From Shewanella nanhaiensis (lineage in GTDB: Bacteria; Pseudomonadota; Gammaproteobacteria; Enterobacterales; Shewanellaceae), in contig NZ_JAHZST010000005.1 in NCBI RefSeq assembly GCF_019457885.1, positions 62,001-126,000 on the forward strand: DNA of 64,000 nt, given 5' to 3'. Both the position numbers and the translations under genes were made by a program. Positions within the stretch are counted from its first letter, which is position 1; each line of letters opens with the position of its first letter. This document shows, piece after piece, positions 34,436 through 42,880 of this stretch. The notes under the pieces were generated by a model. That model saw only the letters and a program-made list of their open reading frames with translations. It was not told where the DNA came from and did not search any database.

Positions 34436-35074
34436 ATGACAGAGTTTTGGTCAGCATTATTAAATACTTTTACCGGCGCTTTATCTGAAGCGAATGCGTT
34501 AACCGCTTGGGAAGGTATTGCCGTTATCTTAGCGGCGGCCTATTTACTGCTGGCGATGAAGGGCAGTATCTGGTGCTGGTTTGCAGCTTTTGCGAGTACA
34601 GCTATCTATACGGCACTTTTTTGGAAAGTATCATTGTTAATGGAGTCAGTGTTGAATGTCTACTATATGGCGATGGCAATATATGGTTTTCAGCAGTGGT
34701 CTAAAGGTAAACGTGATGATACAGGCGGCGTCATTTCATGGAGTTTGAACCGTCACCTGAAGATAATCGCCGTGACGGCAGCTATCTCACTCTTGATGGG
34801 ATATCTGATGGCCAATCATACTAGTGCTTCCTTCCCCTATTTAGATGCCGCGACGACCTGCTATGCCGTTATGACAACCTACTTAGTGGCAAAGAAGGTG
34901 CTTGAGAACTGGCTTTACTGGGTTGTTATCGATCTGGTTTCTATCTATCTCTATCTTCAAAAAGGATTAATGCTTACCTCTTTACTGTTTATTCTGTATG
35001 TCGGGATGGCCATTGGCGGGTATTTTCTGTGGCGCTCCACCATGAGAGAGCAAGATTTAGCTACAGTAAGTTAA
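34436..35074 (+). CDS. pnuT: PnuT-type thiamine transporter (PnuC family)
   Basis: 212 residues, about seven membrane helices. The PnuC-family signature WGIAVILAAAYLLLAMKGSIWCWFAAFASTAIYTALFW and the NVYYMAMAIYGFQQWSK segment are present, with WxxWxxxD-like LENWLYWVVIDLVSIYLY near residue 160. Placement after a TPP riboswitch marks it as the PnuT thiamine branch rather than nicotinamide riboside PnuC. ATG 34436 with GAGAG upstream is preferred over TTG 34421. Confidence 0.88.
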   Translation: MTEFWSALLNTFTGALSEANALTAWEGIAVILAAAYLLLAMKGSIWCWFAAFASTAIYTALFWKVSLLMESVLNVYYMAMAIYGFQQWSKGKRDDTGGVISWSLNRHLKIIAVTAAISLLMGYLMANHTSASFPYLDAATTCYAVMTTYLVAKKVLENWLYWVVIDLVSIYLYLQKGLMLTSLLFILYVGMAIGGYFLWRSTMREQDLATVS

Positions 35075-35099
35075 TAGCCTTAGTGAAATTGATAATTCT

Positions 35100-36149
35100 A
35101 TGGATCAAGCTGAAGCGTTAATGAAAAGGTTACCTGTGATTGTGATTAAAGAGCTTGAGCAGCTTGGGCTAATATTTGGTAGCAATCATGAAAGTGACAA
35201 AGCAGGCTCTAGCACGCTTGAGGTGCAAAAGCTTACTCACGGGCTGAGTAATCAAAATTACTTGATTGATAATGGTCAACATAAATGGGTACTACGTTGT
35301 AACTCATCGGCAAGTGATCAATTGTGCAATCGTAGAGCTGAAGTGAGAAACTGGCGTTTAGCCGCAGATGCAGGTATCGCACCTGCATTACTCTATGTTA
35401 GCGCCGATCACTCGTTTTATCTTAGTGAGTATATTGATGAAGATCCCGCTAAGTTGTGGGCCAACTTGCTTAGCGCTGAAACAGCTCATCCTGTTATCCA
35501 TGATGCTGCAATTTGGCCTGCGGCTGACAAACAACTCTTAGTGCTGCTGCAGGAGCTTACACGCCTAGATACTCCCGAAAATATAACAGACAACCCAGAA
35601 CAGTGGCGCCTTTACCTTAAACGGCTAAGTGAGATAGAGACCCACATTGTGAGCGAAGCAAGCAGTGGGTTGAATGTACAATGGCTAACTCACTTTAAGC
35701 AGTTATTAAGCTTAGAGAGCAAGATATCTCAATGGCTTCAAGAGTTGAGTGATTGTGCGCTTGGGCTTCAATATAGTCATAGGGATCTCAACCCCCATAA
35801 CCTGCTTTGTAAAGATGGCATTCTGTATTGCATCGACTTTGAGTACGCCTGCGGTTCACATCCGCTATTTGATCTTGCTGGGGTGCTGTCAACTCATGAG
35901 TTATCGACCCCGCAGCGGCAGCGATTGATCGATGCTTATCTCCTTAATCACCCTAAACTGACCTCAGGTGCAAAAGCGGCGTTACCAGCTGCGATAAATA
36001 TCTATTGGGTTTTTGCAGCATCTTGGTCACTCTTGATGGCGTCGGATAACTCATCTAACTCTGATGTGGAAAATTTAAGCAGTAGTAATCCACATCAGGC
36101 GCAAGAATACCTAAACTGCTTTGAACAGTTTTTCTCTTTAATTGATTAA
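35100..36149 (+). CDS. thiK: Thiamine kinase-like aminoglycoside/choline phosphotransferase
   Basis: 349 residues, APH/choline-kinase fold. Motifs: the LTHGLSNQNYLI nucleotide loop, WVLRC lysine-like position, YSHRDLNPHNLL (catalytic Asp and Asn, about 225-235) and CIDFEYAC (DxE/D metal site). It is longer than E. coli ThiK (274). In the thiamine salvage cluster it should phosphorylate imported thiamine to trap it. It may be longer because of an inserted region around 145-185. Start uncertain between residue 1 and Met8. Confidence 0.78.
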   Translation: MDQAEALMKRLPVIVIKELEQLGLIFGSNHESDKAGSSTLEVQKLTHGLSNQNYLIDNGQHKWVLRCNSSASDQLCNRRAEVRNWRLAADAGIAPALLYVSADHSFYLSEYIDEDPAKLWANLLSAETAHPVIHDAAIWPAADKQLLVLLQELTRLDTPENITDNPEQWRLYLKRLSEIETHIVSEASSGLNVQWLTHFKQLLSLESKISQWLQELSDCALGLQYSHRDLNPHNLLCKDGILYCIDFEYACGSHPLFDLAGVLSTHELSTPQRQRLIDAYLLNHPKLTSGAKAALPAAINIYWVFAASWSLLMASDNSSNSDVENLSSSNPHQAQEYLNCFEQFFSLID

Positions 36150-36288
36150 CTAACGCTGTTTTAAAGCGCTACAGCCGATCATGTTTTTGTAAGCGAGTTG
36201 AGCCTTTATGCTATAAAGTGATAACTGAGTGAAATAAAACTCTCTCCCTGATGGTCTATTTAACCAATAATGATTAAAAGGAGCGTTC

Positions 36289-36876
36289 ATGTTAGTTAAC
36301 CTGTATCAAAAATTTGTAGACTTGCTTAAATACTTTGAGGGACTAGCCCCCCTTGCTCTTCGGCTTTATCTTGCCCCTGTTTTGATGCAGGCCGGTTATA
36401 ATAAACTTTCCCACTTTAGTGATTCTGCCGCTTGGTTTGGTAACCCTGACTGGGGGTTAGGCCTGCCTTTTCCTGAGTTGATGGTTGCGTTGGCTGCTGG
36501 AACGGAGTTAATTGGCGGGGGATTATTGGTATTAGGCTTGGCTACGCGTTTGGTCTCTATTCCCTTGATGGTGACCATGTTAGTGGCAGCCTTTGCTGTT
36601 CATTGGGAGAATGGTTGGTTAGCGATTGCCGATGGGAGCTCTTGGCTAGCTAACGAGCAGGTGCTTGCAGCAGGTGATAAATTGAGCGCCGCAAAAACCT
36701 TGCTTCAAGAGAATGGTAATTATGAGTGGCTAACAAGTTCTGGAAACTTTGTCGTGTTGAACAATGGGATTGAGTTTGCCATAACTTACCTGTTTATGCT
36801 GTTGGCCTTGTTATTTATGGGAGGCGGACGTTTCACTAGTCTAGATTATTATATTGCTAAGGCTGTGAATAAGTAG
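36289..36876 (+). CDS. DoxX-family membrane protein
   Basis: 195 residues, four membrane helices. LRLYLAPVLMQAGYNKLSHF, the PELMVALAAGTELIGGGLLVLGLATRL helix pair and GGGRFTSLDYY end fit DoxX/SURF4-type proteins, linked in other bacteria to redox or sulfur protection. AAGGAG precedes the ATG. Single gene with a terminator. Confidence 0.85.
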   Translation: MLVNLYQKFVDLLKYFEGLAPLALRLYLAPVLMQAGYNKLSHFSDSAAWFGNPDWGLGLPFPELMVALAAGTELIGGGLLVLGLATRLVSIPLMVTMLVAAFAVHWENGWLAIADGSSWLANEQVLAAGDKLSAAKTLLQENGNYEWLTSSGNFVVLNNGIEFAITYLFMLLALLFMGGGRFTSLDYYIAKAVNK

Positions 36877-36918
36877 CTCGAGTTGAACAGTATTCGATTA
36901 AACTTCATAAACTATGTA

Positions 36919-36944
36919 AATCCCACCAATTAGGTGGGATTTTC
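36919..36944 (+). terminator. Terminator of doxX-family gene
   Basis: AATCCCACC-AATTA-GGTGGGATT followed by TTC; strong stem, short T-run. Confidence 0.8.
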
Positions 36945-36988
36945 TATTATCCCTATCAAAGCTTTGTTACTCTTGTTGAAAATCGAAA

Positions 36989-37002
36989 TTGATAAATATC
37001 AA
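36989..37002. promoter_or_regulatory. Perfect FNR/EtrA box upstream of ydjA
   Basis: TTGATAAATATCAA matches TTGAT-N4-ATCAA at all ten bases. Its centre is only 39 bp from the TTG start. With a TATAAA at 37006-37011 as -10 it would overlap the promoter and repress without oxygen; activation would need a start within a few bases of the gene. Confidence 0.75.
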
Positions 37003-37034
37003 TCAGTATAAAGATTGGTATCATAGGAGTAGTT

Positions 37035-37583
37035 TTGGACGCCATTGAGTTATTATTGACAAGACAGTCATGCCCACGCCTTGCAGAGCCAGGTCCAAGC
37101 GAAGCGCAGCTCAATACTATTTTAGATGCAGGGGTTAGAGTCCCAGATCATGCTGGGTTAACCCCTTGGGAGTTTATCATTGCTCAGGGTGAAGGGTTAA
37201 AAAAACTCGGTCAAGTATTTGCTGATGCAGCTATGAGCAGTGGCGCCGATGAGGCTGCACTCGCTAAAGCCCTAGTTATGCCCCAACGAGCTCCTTTAGT
37301 GATCGTTGTGGTGGCTAAATCTGTTGAGCATGCAAAAGTACCTGAGCTTGAGCAACATATCGCAGCAGGCTGTGCAACGATGGCGATGCAACAAGCTGCA
37401 TTTGCATTGGGATTAGGGGCTATCTGGCGTACGGGGAGTTATGCTTTCGATCGCAAGGTGCACCAAAGTTTGGGGCTTACACAAAGCGATCAGATTGTCG
37501 GCTTTCTGTATGTCGGTACACCTGTGGTCAAAGCCCCGATTAAAGCGGCTAAGAAGGGCAGTGAATTTACCCGTTATCTGTGA
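37035..37583 (+). CDS. ydjA: YdjA-family nitroreductase
   Basis: 182 residues, minimal FMN nitroreductase. LLLTRQSCPRLAEPGP, VRVPDHAGLTPWEFI and the GLGAIWRTGSYAFD segment match E. coli YdjA. Start is TTG 37035, 6 nt after AGGAGT; no better ATG exists. It converges on the minus-strand metallohydrolase gene across a terminator. Confidence 0.92.
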   Translation: MDAIELLLTRQSCPRLAEPGPSEAQLNTILDAGVRVPDHAGLTPWEFIIAQGEGLKKLGQVFADAAMSSGADEAALAKALVMPQRAPLVIVVVAKSVEHAKVPELEQHIAAGCATMAMQQAAFALGLGAIWRTGSYAFDRKVHQSLGLTQSDQIVGFLYVGTPVVKAPIKAAKKGSEFTRYL

Positions 37584-37606
37584 TCTATATTGAATCTATT
37601 TAATGT

Positions 37607-37633
37607 AAAAGCGTCCAGGTAGGACGCTTTTTT
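37607..37633 (+). terminator. Terminator between ydjA and the convergent metallohydrolase gene
   Basis: AAAAGCGTCC-AGGT-AGGACGCTTTTTT hairpin with T-run; A-run on the other side suggests it serves both strands. Confidence 0.9.
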
Positions 37634-37641
37634 ATATTCAA

Positions 37642-38382
37642 TTAGCTATTGCTGATAGCTTGCCCCACTTCAAGTTGCTCAAACCAATCTAGAAACTGCC
37701 CAACTTGCTCTCCTTTGAATATTCTTCCGTGCTGAGGGCACATATACTCAATATCCAGTTTTCTGACTCTGGCTATCCAGTCATTCTTGGCGGCATTTGA
37801 AGGCATCCATCTTTGATGGAAAAAACTCATCTTCTTGATATGGCTTTCAAAGTCGTCGACAAAAATACTGACATTGGGTCCCTCAAGAGCTGCGCCCACA
37901 TCACCACTCATTAAGACCCGAGTTGCCGGATCGTAAACATGAAAGTTACCAGATGCGTGCAGGTAGTGAGCAGGAATGAACTGAACTTCAGCTTGATCCA
38001 ATATTAATCGACTTCCCTCGTCTGGCAGCGCCTCATAGGTGATATTGCTCATTCCAAAGTGTCTGATAAACCCCTCCCATATCCAAGGGGAGTAGAGTTT
38101 GGCTTCGGGTAAGGTTTGATCCCATAGCCCTAAGGAGGAGATGATGTCAGGATCTTGATGAGATGCAAAAAGGTGGGTGAGCTGTTCAAGGGGAATATGT
38201 TTAACAATATTTGCCAGCATAGGTGCAAACAGTTCCACACCGCCAGGATCCATTAAGAGTGCTTTATGTTCTGTGACAAGCATATATTGATTGGTATCTA
38301 TTATCTTTTCAGGTTTATCGGGATCTCGACCAAAATAAATCCATTTATGTGTTGGTGTTTCAACGAGTAGTTGACTCTTCAT
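37642..38382 (-). CDS. Metallo-beta-lactamase-fold protein resembling flavodiiron/ODP di-iron proteins
   Basis: 246 residues. The metal site reads HxDxD in FASHQDPDIISSLGLW near 73-85 (in place of HxHxDH), then a His in PAHYLHASGNF near 140, Asp in MSGDVGAA and His in CPQHGRIF near 218. The opening KWIYFGRDPDKPEKIIDTNQYML and this ligand set resemble the diiron domain of flavodiiron proteins and the oxygen-binding ODP used in chemotaxis, but there is no flavodoxin domain. It lies 39 bp downstream of a soluble chemoreceptor-like gene on the same strand. An oxygen or iron sensor role is an inference. Confidence 0.75.
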   Translation of the reverse strand: MKSQLLVETPTHKWIYFGRDPDKPEKIIDTNQYMLVTEHKALLMDPGGVELFAPMLANIVKHIPLEQLTHLFASHQDPDIISSLGLWDQTLPEAKLYSPWIWEGFIRHFGMSNITYEALPDEGSRLILDQAEVQFIPAHYLHASGNFHVYDPATRVLMSGDVGAALEGPNVSIFVDDFESHIKKMSFFHQRWMPSNAAKNDWIARVRKLDIEYMCPQHGRIFKGEQVGQFLDWFEQLEVGQAISNS

Positions 38383-38421
38383 TAGTGCTAGCTCCCTGTC
38401 AAACTTGAGTTATTTAAAGGC

Positions 38422-39051
38422 TTAAGCGGCTTTCTTCTCTGCTGAGGTATCAAAAAGAGATATGGCGTTATCGACTCTTTGACGGATCTTATTGGCGACA
38501 TTGTCAACACGGTTGGCAACATCATTAAAGGTGGCTTGGTTGGCAACATCGACACGGCAAGCTTCGATTCGGCATATTGAGGCGAGTATATTGGCTGTTC
38601 TCAAATTACGTTTAAGCTCATGGAGTTGAATCTCCATTTGATTAATCACCTTTTGGAAAGAGCGTTGGAGTTGAGTATATCTATCAGAGGTATGTTGAAA
38701 AGCGGGCAATATTGTATGGGCATACTTAGCATCATGTGAGTTACGCTTTGCTTTTTCAAAATGTTTCAGTGCGGAGGCGGCTCTTGCTGTTTCGGTTGCC
38801 ATTTTGCTGGCTTGGTTTGCTAGCTGATTGATATCCGTTGCCGCTTTCATGGTGTAACAGGCAAGGTCATCGATAAAGCCAGTTAACGCCTTAAATCCTA
38901 AGGCTGCATTACCCACTCTCGAAGAGGCCGCCTGAGCATTACTCGCGGTAAGGTTGATCTGCTTGCAGTAAGTTAATGTGTGATTTAACTCGGCAGCAAC
39001 GACCGCGGCTATCACATAATACTGACTGACTTTAGTACGTTTCCTTGACAT
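38422..39051 (-). CDS. Soluble chemoreceptor-signalling-domain-like protein
   Basis: 209 residues, almost wholly helical, no membrane segment. Residues about 33-75 (QINLTASNAQAASSR, VGNAALGFKALTGFIDDLA, then TDINQLA) follow the pattern of the MCP cytoplasmic tip (Q.NLLALNAAIEAARAGE.G.GFAVVA.EIR.LA), with most key residues altered. The rest is a long antiparallel coiled coil. ATG 39051 is used because GAGGA lies 10 nt upstream; ATG 39081 lacks one. Probably an operon with the ODP-like protein. It may signal through CheA/CheW, or be a diverged structural relative only. Confidence 0.6.
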   Translation of the reverse strand: MSRKRTKVSQYYVIAAVVAAELNHTLTYCKQINLTASNAQAASSRVGNAALGFKALTGFIDDLACYTMKAATDINQLANQASKMATETARAASALKHFEKAKRNSHDAKYAHTILPAFQHTSDRYTQLQRSFQKVINQMEIQLHELKRNLRTANILASICRIEACRVDVANQATFNDVANRVDNVANKIRQRVDNAISLFDTSAEKKAA

Positions 39052-39123
39052 AGGGTTAGCTTCCTCTGCGAGACTTAACAAAGTATAGTCTAAAAATCAG
39101 GGAGTAAAGCTTGAGAGGGGATT

Positions 39124-39630
39124 TTGATTGTATTAGAAACAGATAGGTTGATACTGAGGTATTTAACCTTAGGAGATGCTGCTTTTATTTTAGAACTGCT
39201 TAATACTCCAGGTTTTTTAGACAATATAGGCGATAGAGGAGTGAGGGACCGTTATCAGGCTGAAACCTACTTGATTGAGGGGCCGATCGCGAGTTATCAG
39301 GAGCATGGCTTCGGATTATATCTGGTTGAGCTGAAAAGTTCGGGAGAGCGGATCGGTTTATCTGGAATTGTTAAGCGTGAAAATCTTAATTTTCCCGATT
39401 TGGGCTATGCGTTTTTGCCACAGTTTTGGGGGCAAGGTTATGCTCTTGAGTCAGGGAAGGGGGTTTTATCTCATGCAAGAACATTAGCACTGTCGAATAT
39501 TTTGGGTGTCGTCAGCCCGGGGAATAATGCTTCTATCGCTGTTTTAGAGAAACTCGGTATGCAGTTTGAGTGTTGTGAAAAGTGGCAAGATGGAAGCGAT
39601 ATTTTACGGTACAACTTGTGTATTGATTGA
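39124..39630 (+). CDS. GNAT acetyltransferase (RimJ/RimL type)
   Basis: 168 residues. LETDRLILRYLTLGDAAFILELLNTP is the RimJ/RimL opening; acetyl-CoA loop at FWGQGYALESGKGVL and the VSPGNNASIAVLEKLGM motif are intact. Start TTG 39124 with GAGAGGGGA before it. Substrate unknown. First of three unrelated-looking GNAT genes in 1.8 kb. Confidence 0.88.
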   Translation: MIVLETDRLILRYLTLGDAAFILELLNTPGFLDNIGDRGVRDRYQAETYLIEGPIASYQEHGFGLYLVELKSSGERIGLSGIVKRENLNFPDLGYAFLPQFWGQGYALESGKGVLSHARTLALSNILGVVSPGNNASIAVLEKLGMQFECCEKWQDGSDILRYNLCID

Positions 39631-39765
39631 TTTTATTTGGGAAGGTTTTTACCATATCGTTGAGTTTGAAGGTAATGGGTTTGAAGGTAATACCAATCAG
39701 TATAGGTTGTCATCAATTGTTCATCGCACGCATATTATAATAAAAATCGTAGCAGGGAGAGAGAT

Positions 39766-40362
39766 GTGGCTAATGAAATAAAAACAGAGTTCCTTTCGGG
39801 GGAATGTATTGTATTAGAGCCTATGACCATAGAACATACGGCGGCGTTATCTTTAGCGGCTTCAGATGGTGAACTTTGGAATATTTGGTTCACAGATGTG
39901 CCTCATCCTGATGAAATGAAGCAGTATATCGAGGATGCGATAGCGTCTGAGAAGGCGGGAGAGGCGTTAACCTTTGTTGTGAGAGATAAAGTGTCTGGAG
40001 AGGTGATAGGTTCGACACGGATCTGCCGCTGGGATCAGTCAAATAGGCGATTAGAGATAGGTTATACCTGGTATGCAAAGCGCGCTCAAAGAACTGGCGT
40101 GAATACTGAAGCTAAGTTACTGCTCTTAACCTACGCCTTTGAAACCTTAGATGTGATGGCTGTAGAGTTTAGAACCCATTGGCACAATCAAGCTGCAAGA
40201 GAGGCGATAACACGCCTTGGTGCTAAGCAAGATGGCGTGTTGAGAAATCATCAGTTGCTATCAGATGGCACAGTTAGAGATACAGTTATCTACTCTATTA
40301 TCGATAAGGAGTGGGAAACTGTGAAAGATAACTTGATGAAGAGAGTCGCACAATACAGTTAG
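39766..40362 (+). CDS. GNAT acetyltransferase (RimJ-like)
   Basis: 198 residues. LEPMTIEHTAALSLAASDGELW, the GSTRICRWDQSNRRLEIGYTW strand, RAQRTGVNTEAKLLLLTYAFETL acetyl-CoA loop and the HWHNQAAREAITRLGAKQDGVLR end are those of RimJ-like N-acetyltransferases. GTG 39766 start with GGGAGAGAG upstream. Not the same subfamily as the gene before it. Confidence 0.88.
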   Translation: MANEIKTEFLSGECIVLEPMTIEHTAALSLAASDGELWNIWFTDVPHPDEMKQYIEDAIASEKAGEALTFVVRDKVSGEVIGSTRICRWDQSNRRLEIGYTWYAKRAQRTGVNTEAKLLLLTYAFETLDVMAVEFRTHWHNQAAREAITRLGAKQDGVLRNHQLLSDGTVRDTVIYSIIDKEWETVKDNLMKRVAQYS

Positions 40363-40389
40363 AAGCTGGCTTAGATTCATCTGAATAAT

Positions 40390-40431
40390 AAAATACGCAC
40401 GGCTCAGCCTAAGGCTTATGGTGCGTATTTT
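40390..40431 (+). terminator. Large hairpin between two GNAT genes
   Basis: AAAATACGCAC (40390-40400) pairs with GTGCGTATTTT (40421-40431); an inner AGCC-TAA-GGCT stem gives a branched or extended hairpin. T-rich end supports termination. Confidence 0.7.
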
Positions 40432-40461
40432 ATCGATACCATGTACTAGGGAGGGTATAAG

Positions 40462-40917
40462 ATGGATAGTCGCATCATACAAGGACGATTAGAGGATGTG
40501 GATGTGATATCGCAACTCTTTAATGAATACCGTCAGTTTTATGGACAAATTGATGATCTGCCGTTAGCGAGAAGCTTCATCGCTGAACGCCTCAGTGATA
40601 ACTCTTCAATTATTTTTTTAGCTATCGATAGCCATGGTCTCGGATTAGGCTTTGTGCAGCTCTATCCAGGCTTCTCTTCGATAAGTACTAAGCCTGTGCT
40701 CAACCTTAATGATCTGTTTGTAACGAAACACGCTAGGTGTGTCGGTTTAGGTGTTAAGCTGATGAAGCAGGTTATTCAATACGCACGGGATCATGGCATG
40801 GGTAAACTGGTGTTAGAGACACAAGAGACCAATCAGCCTGCTCGCTCACTTTATACCTCTTTAGGCTTTGAAGTTGATAATGACTTTCTTACCTATTCAC
40901 TTGATATTAAGCGGTAA
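40462..40917 (+). CDS. GNAT acetyltransferase
   Basis: 151 residues. Acetyl-CoA loop VTKHARCVGLGVKLMKQVIQYARDHG and ETQETNQPARSLYTSLGFE end are intact. GGGAGGG before the ATG. Substrate unknown. Confidence 0.87.
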   Translation: MDSRIIQGRLEDVDVISQLFNEYRQFYGQIDDLPLARSFIAERLSDNSSIIFLAIDSHGLGLGFVQLYPGFSSISTKPVLNLNDLFVTKHARCVGLGVKLMKQVIQYARDHGMGKLVLETQETNQPARSLYTSLGFEVDNDFLTYSLDIKR

Positions 40918-40968
40918 CTAAAGTAGAACTGTCGTCAATTATTTCGATAAGTTTGTGATAGGGATCCC

Positions 40969-41421
40969 ATGTTGAATTTCGTTAGTCAAAGATCTGATTC
41001 ATTTTTTCACTTAACAGGTAAAAGTTTGCTGCTTGTGCCCGTTACTCTGTTTTTAAGTGCTACTGCAATGGCGACAGAAAGTCCAAGTGAGGCGGAGCTT
41101 GCATTTAATAAAGAGGTGCTTGAGTGTGCGTCATACTATCAAATTAGCTCGAATGTTATCGTAAACATGGATGCTCCACAGATGAAACCAGTGGGGGAGC
41201 GTTTGCTTAACTCTTCAAAGAAGGCCGTTGCATTAGCTGAGCAATATCAGAGCAAAGAAGCGGTGGAAAAGCAGTTGTCAGCTATTAAAGAGAAGCAGTT
41301 AGCCACACTGCCAAATGGCAAAAGTTTAGGTCCATTGATGAGTAAGTATAAAGTGGCTTGCCAGTCACTTTTATCTGAGCCACAAACACGCTTGGATTAT
41401 TGGATAATGGCGACTATGTAA
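40969..41421 (+). CDS. Unknown secreted protein
   Basis: 150 residues. N-terminal signal with a late hydrophobic core (SLLLVPVTLFLSATAMA-TES). The mature part is helical with two cysteines (VLECASYY and YKVACQSLL), possibly a disulfide. No family recognised. Confidence 0.6.
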   Translation: MLNFVSQRSDSFFHLTGKSLLLVPVTLFLSATAMATESPSEAELAFNKEVLECASYYQISSNVIVNMDAPQMKPVGERLLNSSKKAVALAEQYQSKEAVEKQLSAIKEKQLATLPNGKSLGPLMSKYKVACQSLLSEPQTRLDYWIMATM

Positions 41422-41440
41422 GTCACTAGAGCTATGATGG

Positions 41441-41477
41441 AGAACCTTATACTGATTGGTATAGGGTTCTTTTTTGA
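41441..41477 (+). terminator. Terminator containing the TATAC-TGATTG-GTATA motif
   Basis: AGAACCTTATAC-TGATTG-GTATAGGGTTCT, a 12-bp stem with a G-U pair, followed by TTTTTT. Confidence 0.88.
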
Positions 41478-41552
41478 AAGAAAATGATGAGCCTTCCTGT
41501 CTAATAGCAAGCAATGTTATACAAAATGGTGAAAGACCGAGACGAGGGATAG

Positions 41553-41939
41553 ATGAATTACTACTTTTTAGTCGCAGCTTTATTAGCATTATTGACACTC
41601 TTAACTCATCTTAGCCATGGAAGAAAAGAGTATCTGTTTCCTATGTTATCGAGTGAGTTAGACCCTGTTGTAAAAGCGGTATTTCACTGTATTTTTCATT
41701 TTGTATCCCTGTTTATTTTACTCTCTATGATCATTTTGGCAGCCTGTGGTTTTGACCTGATCTCCATGATGCAGGGGTATGGTTTAGTGCTATTTATTGC
41801 ACTAAATTTTGGCATCTTTGCGATTTGGCAGCTTTTTCTTGCTTTTGATAGTGAGATACCATCGCCGTTTCGTCGACTGTTTCAATGGATGCCCTTTGCA
41901 GGGATCGCTATCTTAAGTTTAATGGGGATCTATTTTTAA
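41553..41939 (+). CDS. Unknown small membrane protein
   Basis: 128 residues with four predicted membrane helices (about 3-20, 45-68, 74-94 and 110-128). A conserved-looking HCIFHFVSLFILL segment holds two histidines in the membrane. GAGGGATAG before the ATG. No family recognised. Confidence 0.65.
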   Translation: MNYYFLVAALLALLTLLTHLSHGRKEYLFPMLSSELDPVVKAVFHCIFHFVSLFILLSMIILAACGFDLISMMQGYGLVLFIALNFGIFAIWQLFLAFDSEIPSPFRRLFQWMPFAGIAILSLMGIYF

Positions 41940-42193
41940 CTCTTATTGGATGTTTTAGCGCCAGCTTTACCTTTGATACTCCTCCTTTGTCATTACTTTT
42001 CCACTTCTGAATGATATTCACCTGAGATCTCTGTCAATTTATTGAACTTTCTGTATCTTATAACTCTAACTTTTGAATCTTGTCACCAGTAACAACTTTC
42101 ATGTTTTTAAAGAGTTAACGAGATGTAACTGAGTTTGTTCCGTAGTAAATATTGAAACATTTATGCATAAACATAGATGTGGGTGAGAGCATT

Positions 42194-42880
42194 ATGATCA
42201 AAGTCAATGGATTAACTAAAGAGTACCAGATGGGCAATACCTCTGTGTTTGCACTAAGAGGGGTAGAGTTTACGATTAATAACAATGAGTTTGTTGCCAT
42301 CATGGGGCCATCAGGTTCTGGTAAATCGACATTGATGAATATCATAGGGTGTTTAGATAAACCTACTAGTGGTAGCTATCAGTTAAACGAGCAAGAAGTT
42401 GCTAGTTTAGATGATGATGCATTATCAGCGGTTCGCAACAAAGAGATAGGTTTCGTTTTTCAAAGTTTCCATTTATTACCGCGAATGAGTGCGCTGCAAA
42501 ATGTGTTGTTGCCATTACGTTTCTCTAATCCGCCAAATGAAGATAGCCAATATGCGAGTGAGTTATTAACTCGGGTGGGCCTAGGGACACGGCAAGATCA
42601 TAGACCAAATCAACTATCAGGTGGTCAGAGACAGAGGGTTGCTATCGCTCGGGCTTTGGTTAATCGCCCAGCTATTTTACTCGCTGATGAGCCAACTGGT
42701 GCCTTAGACAGTAAAACATCTGTTGAGATCATGGAGCTGTTTACCGACCTGCACAAAGCGGGGCAAACTATTATTCTTGTCACACACGAAGAGGAAGTTG
42801 CTGCTTATGCGCAGCGGGTTATTCGCATGCGGGACGGTCATATTGTAGAGATTGAAGATCGGAGCAACTATGCTGCTTGA
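42194..42880 (+). CDS. ABC exporter ATP-binding subunit (MacB/LolD type)
   Basis: 228 residues. Walker [10 protein letters not shown] near 40, Q-loop [22 protein letters not shown], signature [15 protein letters not shown] near 140, Walker [13 protein letters not shown] and the H-loop VTHEEEVA. The A-L-D-S-K-T pattern is that of MacB-like ATPases that power FtsX-fold permeases. ATG 42194 gives the family start [12 protein letters not shown]; the upstream TTG adds an unrelated leader. First gene of a five-gene exporter unit. Confidence 0.93.
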   Translation: MIKVNGLTKEYQMGNTSVFALRGVEFTINNNEFVAIMGPSGSGKSTLMNIIGCLDKPTSGSYQLNEQEVASLDDDALSAVRNKEIGFVFQSFHLLPRMSALQNVLLPLRFSNPPNEDSQYASELLTRVGLGTRQDHRPNQLSGGQRQRVAIARALVNRPAILLADEPTGALDSKTSVEIMELFTDLHKAGQTIILVTHEEEVAAYAQRVIRMRDGHIVEIEDRSNYAA

